Of a stretch of DNA of 64,000 nucleotides, positions 8,828-18,528 are shown piece by piece. Below the pieces are notes generated by a model that searched no databases, was not told the origin of the DNA, and worked only from the letters and a program-made list of their open reading frames with translations. The stretch comes from an uncultured Eubacteriales bacterium. Its GTDB lineage: Bacteria > Bacillota > Clostridia > Oscillospirales > Acutalibacteraceae. Position 1 is the first letter of the stretch. Each line of letters starts with the position of its first letter. Where the stretch lies: contig CAKSLH010000001.1 in NCBI GenBank assembly GCA_934466515.1, positions 310,001-374,000 on the forward strand, in the 5' to 3' direction. Made by a program: the position numbers and the translations under genes.

Positions 8828-9188
8828 TGGTTTTTCCTCCTGTTAAATTCACACGGTTTTTCGCCGTGTTATGTAGAGGACTGCTGTTTTGCAAAACAAA
8901 AAGACCCGCACTCAATCCCGATGCGTAGTTGCATCGGTGATTATGTAAGTGCGAGTCTGAAACTCAAAACAGAAATATGTGTATTCAATTGTCGGTTGCT
9001 TTCTTTACTTGCAGTATAACATACCGGAAAAATTCTGTCAAGTTTTTTGCACCAACAGTGTATATTCCGGCGCTTTTGCGGGAATACTGTTTTCTTTGTT
9101 TTCTGCGGTGCAGATTTTAACCGTGCTGTGTCGAACTGAAAATCGCAAGGCCAAACCGCGAAATCGGCTCGGCCTTGTTTCTGCAAAT
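8828..9188. other. Gap with a terminator and no gene
   Basis: 361 bases. The only structure I see is the minus-strand terminator at 8894-8958. Small open frames here lack ribosome sites and family features. Confidence 0.6.
8894..8958 (-). terminator. Terminator or attenuator upstream of the excisionase gene
   Basis: On the minus strand, AGACTCGCACT pairs with AGTGCGGGTCT, an inner CCGATGC/GCATCGG stem sits inside, and TTTTTGTTTT follows. It would stop the long Dnd-side transcript or attenuate the recombination genes. Confidence 0.7.
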
Positions 9189-9470
9189 TCAATCCTCTGA
9201 CGGCTCGTACAACACTTCGGTCATGATTCTCGCCGCGAGCTTAAAGCCGCTGATAAACGCTTCGCGCTCATTCATACCGTGCAGTTCCGCCTCGCAGTCT
9301 TTGAGCTTTTCAAAGGTTTCTTTTTGCTGAGCCGTAAGCGTCGGTATCAAGCTGTCCTGATGCCGGATAACATAGCTCAACACTTCGCTGTAAGCACTCC
9401 CGCGCTTAAAACTGTGTTCGTGCGGAACGATGTTGCCGTAGTACAGATTTTCAAGCGTTGTCATTTTCAT
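9189..9470 (-). CDS. Small conserved-type element protein (DUF6809-like)
   Basis: 93 aa, soluble and helical. MTTLENLYYGNIVPHEHSF and ISGFKLAARIMTEVLY look like a small protein family (DUF6809, from memory) common in Firmicutes conjugative elements, with no known function. It overlaps the preceding gene's end by 20 bases. It is last before the terminator at 8894-8958. Confidence 0.55.
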   Translation of the reverse strand: MKMTTLENLYYGNIVPHEHSFKRGSAYSEVLSYVIRHQDSLIPTLTAQQKETFEKLKDCEAELHGMNEREAFISGFKLAARIMTEVLYEPSED

Positions 9471-9702
9471 CCCACCTCACATAAGAAGAGGGCGGCACAT
9501 CATCGGTCATTCCCGATATCGAGTCGCCCTCTAATTTCATTTTGTCCGCCGCGATCAGCGCATGCTTAACGATCAGCATCTCCACCCAAGTCCGCTCGTC
9601 ATACTCTGCCGCACGCCCGTTCATAAGATAGTCCGCCGTCGCCGCACCCATCACATCATACTTTTCGCCTCTGTAAATTTCTTCTACAGTCATTCTTGCC
9701 AT
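9451..9702 (-). CDS. Small element protein of unknown function
   Basis: 83 aa from ATG 9702, which has AAAGGAGG at the right distance; the frame is open further upstream but without a ribosome site. The sequence MARMTVEEIYRGEKYDVMGA is acidic and helical with no domain I recognise. It is overlapped by the next small gene, so they form a pair. It lies just after the nuclease gene of the Dnd operon and may be co-transcribed with it. Confidence 0.6.
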   Translation of the reverse strand: MARMTVEEIYRGEKYDVMGAATADYLMNGRAAEYDERTWVEMLIVKHALIAADKMKLEGDSISGMTDDVPPSSYVRWDENDNA

Positions 9703-9760
9703 AACAGCACCTCCTTTGCAGTACACAACAGTACCACAGGTCGGTGCAGAAGTCCAGAGG

Positions 9761-11560
9761 TTATACGACAAAAACTTTACATGCAAATTCTTTTAAATAA
9801 TCCTCCCACTTTTTCGCCTCGTCATAGTCCCACTGATTTACTAATGAGAAATACTTATTAAGGACATATTCAGAGCCGTCATATATGCGCTTTTTTAGAG
9901 CAAAATCCTTATTATTTGCACTATCATTTTCTGAGCCCGTCAATAATGTCAAATTATAAAAATTATGAACTTTGTCTCCAGCAAACTCTGGTAGGGGTGT
10001 ATCTGCAGATTGTGAACTTATATGCTCAATTGTCACGTTATCATAATTTATGACACTGCCGGTACTGGGTTTTGGGTTTCCTCCTACTCCTGAATCATAC
10101 CATTCTTTATGCTCGTTCAAAGTACTAAACAAATATTTAAGTTGTTTATTGTTTCCGCTGGTTCGATATTTCAGATTAGATAATCCTGCTGTAAATACAA
10201 TATCAGTACATTCTGTTGAAATATAACCACGAAGAGTATTGCGCAAATCTGTAAGCCTATAATTTTCAGGATCATTTCTAATTTTTACAGCTTCTGTCAT
10301 ATATAAGTCGCTTAATTTTTGATGACCAAGATTGCAAACCGTTTTGTATCTAAACATGAATTTTTCTAACATATGAACTAATTCTGCAAATTTTTTCTCA
10401 TTCAGATGTGTTGCAGCAAGCAATATTGGGTAGACAATATCGAAATTTAAATAGTTAACCAGTATATCCAATCTCTTTCTATCCCAATCTGTAATAGGCT
10501 GTTGAGAATCGTACGGCCAAATACCATCTATTAACTTTCGATATGTTTTCACTTCTTTAAGAATAGTACCAATGGTATTAACAACTTCAATGGCATCGGT
10601 TTCTTCTGTTATTGAATCATTATCAACCAACTTAGGGAAAAACCTCTTAAGAAAATCATCATATAACGAAGTCCTGCCTACGCGTTTTCCGCAAACAGAA
10701 GCATAATAATAACGTAAAAATTGTTCTGTTGTTTTTGGTTCATCTTGTAAAATATCATCCCATTCTTTTTCTATATCAGATTGTCTTATCGGGAAATGTT
10801 TTTCTAATGATTCTAAAGTCTTTGATTTGAGAAGATCACCTTCTGTCAATCCAGCCCCGCGATCATTTAATACTTGAAACAACTTATATGCTGATTCTCT
10901 TGTTTGCGAATCAATAAATATAATCGTGCAATTATTATGAATTATATCTTCAATTTTTGTCAGCGCATCTAGTTTGTCATCGATATTAGGTAAACTGTCC
11001 ACAATAGAATTAACAAAACCTTGAAGTTTCGTATATGCCTTATTAATTCTCTTGTGCGATTCTCTTCCAGGTTCGCTCGGAGTCCCTTTTATAATATCAG
11101 AAAAATACTGCTTGTCTGCGTTTGACAACACCAATTTTTCAACTGTCACTGAATTACGATTGATTTTGTCCTTGTAATACAGATACTTACTATTCAGCTG
11201 TTCAATACTATCTTTAATCAATTCGGCATAATCAGGGCTATTAAGTTCCGTGTATTTACGTATCAAAGCTATTACCAATAAGATGGTAGTTGTAATTCTT
11301 TGCTGACCATCTATAAGTTCTCTTTGAGAACGATTTGAACCAGGTACAGGTTTGTTGACTACAACAATACCTCCAAAAAAATGCTCTATTATATTTTCCG
11401 GAGTTGTATGTAAATAAATGTTTTTGATATCTTTTATAAAGTCATCAACCTGCTCGCTTTCCCAAGAATAGTATCTTTGATATTTTGGAACTTCAAAAAG
11501 AAAATTCTTTTCAAAAATATCACCTATTGTGGTATAGCTTGGTGTAATTTGAGTTTTCAT
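9761..11560 (-). CDS. DUF262-DUF1524 nuclease, SspE/GmrSD-like effector
   Basis: About 599 aa. The N-terminal DUF262 domain carries VPKYQRYYSWE (residues 24-34) and LIDGQQRITT near 84; DGQQR belongs to the nucleotide-handling part of the family. The C-terminal DUF1524 HNH-type domain carries TIEHISSQS, then HNFYNLTLLTGSEN and NKDF. In SspE, the effector of the Ssp phosphorothioation system, the same two domains sense modification and nick phage DNA; GmrSD is a related type IV restriction enzyme. Placement at the end of a dnd operon suggests a restriction role. ATG 11578 overlaps the previous stop, but AAGGAAG precedes ATG 11560, so I prefer the latter. Confidence 0.8.
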   Translation of the reverse strand: MKTQITPSYTTIGDIFEKNFLFEVPKYQRYYSWESEQVDDFIKDIKNIYLHTTPENIIEHFFGGIVVVNKPVPGSNRSQRELIDGQQRITTTILLVIALIRKYTELNSPDYAELIKDSIEQLNSKYLYYKDKINRNSVTVEKLVLSNADKQYFSDIIKGTPSEPGRESHKRINKAYTKLQGFVNSIVDSLPNIDDKLDALTKIEDIIHNNCTIIFIDSQTRESAYKLFQVLNDRGAGLTEGDLLKSKTLESLEKHFPIRQSDIEKEWDDILQDEPKTTEQFLRYYYASVCGKRVGRTSLYDDFLKRFFPKLVDNDSITEETDAIEVVNTIGTILKEVKTYRKLIDGIWPYDSQQPITDWDRKRLDILVNYLNFDIVYPILLAATHLNEKKFAELVHMLEKFMFRYKTVCNLGHQKLSDLYMTEAVKIRNDPENYRLTDLRNTLRGYISTECTDIVFTAGLSNLKYRTSGNNKQLKYLFSTLNEHKEWYDSGVGGNPKPSTGSVINYDNVTIEHISSQSADTPLPEFAGDKVHNFYNLTLLTGSENDSANNKDFALKKRIYDGSEYVLNKYFSLVNQWDYDEAKKWEDYLKEFACKVFVV

Positions 11561-11574
11561 AGTTATTCTTCCTT

Positions 11575-12054
11575 TCATACAGTATACATTTGTATAGCCA
11601 CATTAAATGCTTCCAAGAATTCTTCTCGTGATGTAGGTTTTCCTTCCAAAGGAAATTCGTGTATCAATTCATATCCTCTCAATGAATAAGCGTTTAATGT
11701 CTTTACACCTTCATCGGAAAGCATAGTCTCGTTATCGCTCAAATAACGCAGCATCACCTCTTCAAGTTTTTGGTTTTGCACATCAATTCCCTGGCGCTCA
11801 GCCTCAGAAGCAACCAGTAAACCAGCTATCTGTGCTTTGCAATCTATATAAGGTTTGGGATAGTTTTCGGTCAAATCATTAAGATCTGATGCATCTTCGT
11901 CGAGTTGAGTTGCCGCCATTCCTATGAGCGCACAGCAATAGTACACATCAAACTGGAATTTAAATTTATTCTTATTCTCCGCACCGTGCGAGCCAGCGGG
12001 ACTGATAATGTCCGCGAAAAATGACTGAGCATTTTTTGACATCTTAAAATGCAT
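11575..12054 (-). CDS. Uncharacterised 159-aa partner of the Rad50-like ATPase
   Basis: I do not recognise the family. It is mostly helical, with FQFDVYYCCALIGMAATQLD near residues 33-52 and a charged C-terminus. Its start coincides with the end of the ATPase gene and its end touches the nuclease gene, so it is tightly coupled to both. By analogy with the dndD-dndE pair it may be a small partner of the ATPase, but it does not share visible DndE motifs. Confidence 0.6.
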   Translation of the reverse strand: MHFKMSKNAQSFFADIISPAGSHGAENKNKFKFQFDVYYCCALIGMAATQLDEDASDLNDLTENYPKPYIDCKAQIAGLLVASEAERQGIDVQNQKLEEVMLRYLSDNETMLSDEGVKTLNAYSLRGYELIHEFPLEGKPTSREEFLEAFNVAIQMYTV

Positions 12055-13973
12055 TATTTTTCATCTCCTTTATGTTTTTGCTGATACGAATCAAAGAAAT
12101 CAATACCTTTGTGCACTTCCACCATTCCTGAGGACGGCGACACAACAATTGTTAGATACTGAGCATCCGGATTGTCATAGAATCTATCAGCAAAACGCTT
12201 AACTTCCGCAGATTGTACAAATGAAATCATCTGATTGAACACCTTTGGAATAATATCCGCTACAGCTTCTCTTTTATCAAAATCCATAGAACCTGTAGGC
12301 GAATCTATTATAAAAGGAAATTCTAATTCAGAATCTTCAAACAATGTTCCTAAGAAACAATAAGCAATTCCTAATGTTTGTCCTTGACTTGCCCCACTAC
12401 GTTCTTTAAGTTTTATGTAACGGTCAATATTATCAATTTCAATAAAGTCATCTGTAATTACTTTTTGGATTTTCTCGTTTGCCTTACGAATGATTTCTTT
12501 TTTCAATTCAGCGGTTGCCTGTTCTTTAATAGCGAAGACTAAACTTTCTACAACTTCTTTTCTATAAAGAGCAGCATTTGTTCTTGTTGCTGAGGCTATC
12601 TTGTGCTCATAGTCCTTATAAAGAAGTTGTGCTTTATAAAGGTTATTATCCTCTGTGAGTTCTTCATTGTTTTCGTCTTTAGATTCGATAATATCAAGCT
12701 GATACTTAGAAACTGCAATATTTTTTTCCAACTTGTCTATTCTCGCTTTCAACTTCGCTGCTTCTTCGCCACCGGCTTTTAGTAGTTTTTCAGCATTAGT
12801 GTTGAGCCTTGTTTGAAGGCGATTGGCCTCTTCACGTAATTTTGATAACTCTGTAAAAGCATCGCTTAAACTCGAATCATAAGAGCAAGCCATTAAGCTA
12901 CTCTTAATTGCATTTAGAACAGATTGTTGATCGCTACCCAAGTATTTTTCCGCATTTTCGAGAATGGTTTTCTTTTCGCTTTCTCCTATGCATCTACCAC
13001 AAATACAATCCTTGGCGTGTGCGAGTTCCACGAAGAAATCCTTAGAGATGGTTTTGGGCAACTTTAATTTTGTCATACTGCTTCCAAGACCATACATGCG
13101 ATCACAGAACTCTTGACTAATCAAATATGGAGATTTAGATAATCTAATTATTTCAGAAATTTGTGCATCAATAGAATCTTTATTGTGTTGCTGCAAATTG
13201 AGGATTTCCTGCTTTTCTTGGTTTAATGTTTCATAATTTTTATCAAGTGCATCACGCTGAGTAATTTTCTCTTTTCGCTCATCTTCAAATGTTTTAATAT
13301 CTTTGCGGAGATGTGCTGCGCGTTTTTGTAATTTAGAGATTGTAGTTTTAACGCCTTCCTGTCGAGTGCGCAAATTGCTCAAAGAACTTTTGCTACCCTT
13401 ACTTCCTTCGGCATCTTGAATTTCCGATAGAATTCTCTGGTTCGTAGCAATAATTTCATCAAGCTCGTCCAATCTATACAGATATCGAATGGTTTCTTCT
13501 GCCTCATTAGAAGAACTGTCCATCGTTTTTTCTGCTTGCTCACCATCGAAAACAAAGCGTCTAACAAACTCAGGAGTAAAAATGCCTTTAAGAGCATCCG
13601 GCAAGTGTCGTCCGTCTTCCATGCCGCCAAGTGTTGTAGTTGTTGTTTTAATATTCGCAGTACCAGTTTTATAATTCATATACAAGAAATACTTGTACTG
13701 ACGTTCATCAAATTTTACAGCAATACTAAACACGCCCACATCAGAATGTGATGTAGTTGGTGCAAATGTCTTGATTTTTTTCGCACTCCAATCAGCTGCA
13801 GAACCGTCCATTAGACCCTTAATTAGTTCCATTGTAGTGGTCTTACCGGTACCGTTTGCCATCATAACAAAATTGTTTTTAATAGATTTTCCATTGGCAT
13901 CAACAAACGAAAGCTTTAATTCAGAGATTTTTCGAATATTTTTATATTCGATTCCAAGGATAGACATTTTCAT
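12054..13973 (-). CDS. Rad50/SMC-like ATPase of the restriction arm
   Basis: 639 aa. Walker A MANGTGKTTT lies near residue 40. A long coiled coil (about 190-480) is broken by a cysteine cluster CICGRC near 325, like a Rad50 zinc hook. The C-terminal head has the signature GASQGQTLGIAY and Walker B FPFIIDSPTGSMD. It is distinct from DndD in the same operon, so the operon has two such ATPases. Likely roles are DNA tethering or an ATP-driven checkpoint for the nuclease; this is inferred. Its ATG overlaps the stop of the 58-aa ORF (ATGA). Confidence 0.85.
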   Translation of the reverse strand: MKMSILGIEYKNIRKISELKLSFVDANGKSIKNNFVMMANGTGKTTTMELIKGLMDGSAADWSAKKIKTFAPTTSHSDVGVFSIAVKFDERQYKYFLYMNYKTGTANIKTTTTTLGGMEDGRHLPDALKGIFTPEFVRRFVFDGEQAEKTMDSSSNEAEETIRYLYRLDELDEIIATNQRILSEIQDAEGSKGSKSSLSNLRTRQEGVKTTISKLQKRAAHLRKDIKTFEDERKEKITQRDALDKNYETLNQEKQEILNLQQHNKDSIDAQISEIIRLSKSPYLISQEFCDRMYGLGSSMTKLKLPKTISKDFFVELAHAKDCICGRCIGESEKKTILENAEKYLGSDQQSVLNAIKSSLMACSYDSSLSDAFTELSKLREEANRLQTRLNTNAEKLLKAGGEEAAKLKARIDKLEKNIAVSKYQLDIIESKDENNEELTEDNNLYKAQLLYKDYEHKIASATRTNAALYRKEVVESLVFAIKEQATAELKKEIIRKANEKIQKVITDDFIEIDNIDRYIKLKERSGASQGQTLGIAYCFLGTLFEDSELEFPFIIDSPTGSMDFDKREAVADIIPKVFNQMISFVQSAEVKRFADRFYDNPDAQYLTIVVSPSSGMVEVHKGIDFFDSYQQKHKGDEK

Positions 13974-14146
13974 TCTTGTTCATCCCCCTCTTCAATAAGA
14001 GTTAAGGCTCTCTTCAAGTCACCCTCGCTCGCATTATTATCGAATTTGTTTTTGATATATTTCTTGAAAACAGATTTGAAATCAGACGAGGTATTAGACT
14101 CGTCAATTACACGGTCGATTGCTTCCTCAATTATTTTATTCCTCAT
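13970..14146 (-). CDS. 58-aa helical small protein
   Basis: The sequence starts MRNKIIEEAIDRVIDE and ends LTLIEEGDEQE. The frame fits exactly between neighbours. Its ATG (14146) lies inside the last codons of the helicase gene and its TGA overlaps the ATPase start (ATGA). Such double overlap argues for a real gene although it is very short. It is acidic and fully helical, with no known domain. It may bridge the helicase and the ATPase. Confidence 0.65.
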   Translation of the reverse strand: MRNKIIEEAIDRVIDESNTSSDFKSVFKKYIKNKFDNNASEGDLKRALTLIEEGDEQE

Positions 14147-16043
14147 CTTCGCATCTCCTTGTTTCCGAAAGTTTTGTTAACCATTCTTTTCTTTCTTGAT
14201 CGGCATTATTGTCGTTTTCACCGATATCTTCAAGAATAAAGTCAATGACATTTGCTTTCTTCTCTGGATTATTCTTATCCAATCTGAGAGCTCTTCCGAT
14301 TCTTTGGGTAGTTACAAGCTTAGAACGGTCAGAAGCAAATATAAAGATATTTGTAACGCTACTTATATCGATACCTTCAGAGACCTTTTTACAAGTTAAA
14401 AGACAGTTAATTTTACCTTCCGCAAAGTTCTCAAGATTGATTTTTTCATCATCAGCATAGTACGTATGATACTTGTCGGTGTATTTTATCAACACTTCCT
14501 GAAGTTGCTTACCATATTCCATAGTCTGAACAAATATAATACACTTGTCCAGTAATTCAGGCCGCTTTGAAATCAACACCTCAAATTCTTCAATTTTATT
14601 TATAGCGGTTTTATTGACCAATGATAGCTGAGTAAACATCTCCTTTTCATCATATGGCTCTCCGCTTTCCTTTTTGGCGTTAAAAGCTGCTATTATCTTC
14701 TTTTTCTTGTGCTTTTCAGCTTCGGTCAGTTCGTATGGTAACGGAATATAATTGAATTCACAAAGAATACCTTTTTTAATGGCATCTTCCAAATTGAACT
14801 CAAAGACAATTTCTCCAATTTCATTCAATAAAAACTCATTGCCGACATCATCATATTCTCTTTCCGGCGTTGCACTCAAGCCTAATCGGTATTTATATGG
14901 AGACAGCTTTCCAGTAAGATTTTCTACAAAAGACTGTGATCCCGCGCCGTGAACCTCATCGAAAATAAATAAGGTATCATCTTTATAGTTGCCGGGGGCT
15001 TTATCTAAAAGATTTAACAGCTTTGTTAGATTATTTGAATCTCTCGATACTAATAATATTGCCTCATCGGGATGCATAATAAAATCATTCATCCTTTTAT
15101 GCGAACCATAATGATAATGAATTTGCTTATTCTTAAAAGACTCTCGCATTTGCTTTGACCATTGATCTAGCAAATCGTTTCCATACATCGTTATTACAAC
15201 ACGTCTTATCTTGCTTTCGTCAAATAGACGATTCATTATTTTTATTGCAGTTACCGTCTTACCGGTACCGGTTGCCATGGCAAGTATTCCATGTTCTTTT
15301 TCTATAAACTTTTCAACAGCCATATCTTGATGAACCCATCGATTTGAAGCGGAATCATGCTTTTTGTATGGTCTGTTAGATGTACGTAATTGAAAAATGC
15401 GTTCTTTTACTGCGGTGGGAACGGTAAATATCTTTAAGTTTTTATCTTTACTGTTCCATATCTTTTCAAAACGATTTATATCCGATTCAACATACTCGCC
15501 AGTTCCTGCCCAGGTTTTAAACACTTTAATACTCTCGTAATTTTGATAGCCATGCTTACTGTCATTTATCGAACCAGAGAAAGAAATCCTATCTTCGCCT
15601 TTGTAAAAGATTCCAAATTTATCATGAAAGTCTCCGTCTTCAAGTTTTTCGCAAGGAATAGCAAACCGAAGATCAATAATTCCATCATAGATCATCCAAG
15701 AAAAAGCATTAAAAATATCAGCTTTCATTTCAGCTTCTAAAACACGAACATTATCAAGTAATGCCGCTTCCAATCTTTTGAATCCTTCTCCATTGTTTCC
15801 TTCTGAATTGATAATGGCATCGGTATCCTCATTAGAGAGAATTGGACTAGTTATTAAGCGCATTTTACCGCCACGAGAAGCAAAGTCGCTTAGGCCAGTC
15901 ACATTGTATGTGATCCACCCTGTTGTGAAAAATCCCACCCCACGATCAAATCTATCAGCCCACTTTAGACAGGGCAGATATAATTCTTCAATCAAGTCAT
16001 ATTCTGATGTATCTAAACACGGCTTAACCTTAGGATAATCCAT
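14136..16043 (-). CDS. PLD-like nuclease / DEAD-box helicase fusion
   Basis: 635 aa. Residues 1-200 resemble a phospholipase-D-type domain, with DKFGIFYKGEDR and SFSGSINDS around residue 145 (an HxK motif then SGS-N). A superfamily 2 helicase follows: Walker A MATGTGKT near 255, FDEVHGAGS (DEVH box), LGLSATPERE and QRIGRALR. PLD-helicase fusions occur in several restriction and defence systems. It sits 11 bases after dndE. It probably supplies DNA translocation in the restriction arm, in place of DndFGH. Confidence 0.85.
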   Translation of the reverse strand: MDYPKVKPCLDTSEYDLIEELYLPCLKWADRFDRGVGFFTTGWITYNVTGLSDFASRGGKMRLITSPILSNEDTDAIINSEGNNGEGFKRLEAALLDNVRVLEAEMKADIFNAFSWMIYDGIIDLRFAIPCEKLEDGDFHDKFGIFYKGEDRISFSGSINDSKHGYQNYESIKVFKTWAGTGEYVESDINRFEKIWNSKDKNLKIFTVPTAVKERIFQLRTSNRPYKKHDSASNRWVHQDMAVEKFIEKEHGILAMATGTGKTVTAIKIMNRLFDESKIRRVVITMYGNDLLDQWSKQMRESFKNKQIHYHYGSHKRMNDFIMHPDEAILLVSRDSNNLTKLLNLLDKAPGNYKDDTLFIFDEVHGAGSQSFVENLTGKLSPYKYRLGLSATPEREYDDVGNEFLLNEIGEIVFEFNLEDAIKKGILCEFNYIPLPYELTEAEKHKKKKIIAAFNAKKESGEPYDEKEMFTQLSLVNKTAINKIEEFEVLISKRPELLDKCIIFVQTMEYGKQLQEVLIKYTDKYHTYYADDEKINLENFAEGKINCLLTCKKVSEGIDISSVTNIFIFASDRSKLVTTQRIGRALRLDKNNPEKKANVIDFILEDIGENDNNADQERKEWLTKLSETRRCEDEE

Positions 16044-16054
16044 AACTATCCTCC

Positions 16055-16429
16055 TTATATATTCTTATCGAGTCTACACATATGATTGTAGAAGTCTTTA
16101 CTGTATCTTTTCTCATCTTCTAATAATTGTGCTCCGCGATCAAGATGTGCTTTCACGATACCAGGAAAGTACTCTTCTTCATTTATTGCTCTGCCTTCTC
16201 TGTTAATTATCAAGGATTTGAATAATAGATCATGGTCACCAAAAATGGTTTGTCTGCTCAACTCTAAACCGTCGTTGTTCGTTTTATAATCATCTGAGGA
16301 TATTTTGCCTTTCCTTACTGATAAAGCAATAGCCAACTTTGATAGAATAAATGGTTGCAAGCCGAGAGATTGCCCAAGTGCATTAAATATCTCCTGGGTC
16401 TGTAATGATGTGTGTAATTTGTTCGTCAT
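16055..16429 (-). CDS. dndE: DNA phosphorothioation protein DndE
   Basis: 124 aa. It opens TSLQTQEIFNALGQSLGLQP and continues LSKLAIALSVRKG, the DndE pattern. DndE is a small protein needed for sulfur insertion, reported to bind nicked DNA. Its ATG overlaps the dndD end by 4 bases, the standard order for dndCDE. Confidence 0.85.
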   Translation of the reverse strand: MTNKLHTSLQTQEIFNALGQSLGLQPFILSKLAIALSVRKGKISSDDYKTNNDGLELSRQTIFGDHDLLFKSLIINREGRAINEEEYFPGIVKAHLDRGAQLLEDEKRYSKDFYNHMCRLDKNI

Positions 16430-18528
16430 ATACTGCCTCCAAAATAGGTATCTGAAAGAATCTCAGTATTTCCGTTAATGGTATGGTTTAAGACAAATGT
16501 GTTGGACACAATATCTGAAATTACATTGCAATAATCGCCGACAATTTCCTCGTCAGTGGATAAGATGATAACCTGACCATTAAGTTGTTTGAAGAACTGT
16601 TCCAAAATCTTTCCACGATGTTCCTTATCAATACGAGCGAACGGCGTATCAATAATATATGGAACATCGATTTTGTTGAGCTGTGAAAGTGCCTGATATA
16701 ACGCCATAATAAATATCTGCTTTTCACCTGCGGATAGCTGCTGCTTAACTTCAACAGGAAGCACTATCTCTTGTTCGCCGGCAGACATTTTTTCTTGAAG
16801 AATTTCGTATGCGTGTAAACCAATCTGAGCAATTACATACTCCGAACCATTTTTATTAATTGTTTTCTTAAGTTCAGAAGTATCGAAAGTTTTGTTTTTG
16901 TACGGAAGAACATTTAAATTGTTATCAATATGAATTCCGTCTATCAGATCTGATTTATTGATAAGGGAATTAAAATACCTTTGAAAACCTTCTTCAACTG
17001 TTCGAATACTCTTTTCATATAAAACTGTTTGCAGTTCATCAAATGCAAGTAATGCACGAGCAGAAATATCATTTATAGAGTTCTTTTTTAACACCGCTTC
17101 ATAGTTTGCTTTAGCCTTAGCCAATTTTGCAGCCGAAACAGCCTTATCTGCTCTACATTTTTGAAGTTCTGCATCAATTTTAACGAGTTTCATAGTCTTA
17201 TCTGCTTTTTCTTCATTCAAATCACTTTTAGACCGTAAGTATCCTTCGTAGTTTTCTGTACTGCTTCGTTCCATCTTTTTTCGAATTCTTTTCACATGAT
17301 TTAAGGAAGCCTCAATATCATCAGTTGCTGCTTTAATACGAGTTACATCGAATGCGAGCAAACTATTAATTTTTGAAGTTAGTTCGAATCTATCAAAATC
17401 CGAAAGGTTTAATATAGGAGTAATAGATGCGGTTTTATTGGTGTATTCAATAATTTCATAAATGATTTTATCGGTAATTGTATCTGGCAATTCAGTTCCA
17501 GCCATATCTAAAACATTAGCAATAATTGATTTTATTTCAGGAGTATCAATTGTACTTTTAACATTTGCATCAACTTGAGCTTTGTGTTCTATCATAATTT
17601 GCTCTTTTAAATCTTCCATTTGAGGTTGTAAAATTATAAACGGAAGTACATTGTTGGCAATGTCCCTAAGCCACTTCCTTTTTTCCTCACGCCTGGTTTC
17701 TTCTTTAGCAATACGTTCTTCCATCGAACGCCATTCCTTTTTAGAGATACCACCGCTTTTTGTATAGACTTTTTCTAAGGAAGCCAATTGATCATCTATT
17801 ACAGCAATTTCACTTGCAATTTCTCGATAATCTTCTTCGGCTGATGTAATGCGTTCAGCAAGGAGATTATCATCAGATAGGCATTTTTCATATTCTTCTG
17901 AGATATCAAGACCGTTCTTGGACTTGTTACGCGAAATTCTACGAAAATTATCACGAATAATCTCCATTGTATCAAGATTACACAGTTTCAAGAATGCTTC
18001 CTTAAAATCAGTATTTTTGTTTCCGTTGAAAATGAAATCACTAATTTTTTCACCGTCAAAAAAGTAGAACTTAAACAAATTTGGCGGTAAAGATTGGAGT
18101 AAGAAGCTCTCAAAATCACTTTTTTCGGTTTCAGAAACTATTTCACCGTCTTTTGATAGTGTAAAGTTTTCGATGATTTTATTACCTTTCACCTTCCAAA
18201 GTCTGTCAAAAGTATAAACATGATCATCCTTACCGTCATCAAGAAGTAAGTCTATAACAACTTCAGATTCACCGACTTTTTTAAGCTTTTCATTTGTATT
18301 AATGATCTTTTCTACTTCATCATAGTATCTTGCATTGTTAGTCTCAAACCCAAATGCAATACAACCATAAAGACAAATTTTAATGGCGTTAAAAAGTGTC
18401 GTTTTTCCGGCACCGTTTTTTCCGCCGATCAAAACCATCATTTTTGTACTATCAGCAATGCTAAAATCAAACTCATTGTAATCAACATATGGACCAATAT
18501 TCTTTAACTGTATATTCTTAATTTTCAT
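16426..18528 (-). CDS. dndD: DNA phosphorothioation ATPase DndD
   Basis: 700 aa SMC-like ATPase. Walker A is GGKNGAGKTTL near residue 36. FKFYFFDGEKISDFIF near 155 is typical of DndD. A long coiled coil follows, then the signature LSAGEKQIF and Walker B VPYIIDTPFARID. In Dnd systems it couples ATP hydrolysis to DNA handling during sulfur insertion. It starts inside the end of dndC with an 11-base overlap. Confidence 0.93.
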   Translation of the reverse strand: MKIKNIQLKNIGPYVDYNEFDFSIADSTKMMVLIGGKNGAGKTTLFNAIKICLYGCIAFGFETNNARYYDEVEKIINTNEKLKKVGESEVVIDLLLDDGKDDHVYTFDRLWKVKGNKIIENFTLSKDGEIVSETEKSDFESFLLQSLPPNLFKFYFFDGEKISDFIFNGNKNTDFKEAFLKLCNLDTMEIIRDNFRRISRNKSKNGLDISEEYEKCLSDDNLLAERITSAEEDYREIASEIAVIDDQLASLEKVYTKSGGISKKEWRSMEERIAKEETRREEKRKWLRDIANNVLPFIILQPQMEDLKEQIMIEHKAQVDANVKSTIDTPEIKSIIANVLDMAGTELPDTITDKIIYEIIEYTNKTASITPILNLSDFDRFELTSKINSLLAFDVTRIKAATDDIEASLNHVKRIRKKMERSSTENYEGYLRSKSDLNEEKADKTMKLVKIDAELQKCRADKAVSAAKLAKAKANYEAVLKKNSINDISARALLAFDELQTVLYEKSIRTVEEGFQRYFNSLINKSDLIDGIHIDNNLNVLPYKNKTFDTSELKKTINKNGSEYVIAQIGLHAYEILQEKMSAGEQEIVLPVEVKQQLSAGEKQIFIMALYQALSQLNKIDVPYIIDTPFARIDKEHRGKILEQFFKQLNGQVIILSTDEEIVGDYCNVISDIVSNTFVLNHTINGNTEILSDTYFGGSI

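Noticed and set aside
9703..9786. Longer start for the 83-aa element protein
   Set aside because: The strong GGAGG lies before ATG 9702 and the extension is not protein-like.
11575..12054. A second DndE
   Set aside because: Size and position beside an SMC-like ATPase suggested it, but the DndE start motif and the RKGK stretch are missing.
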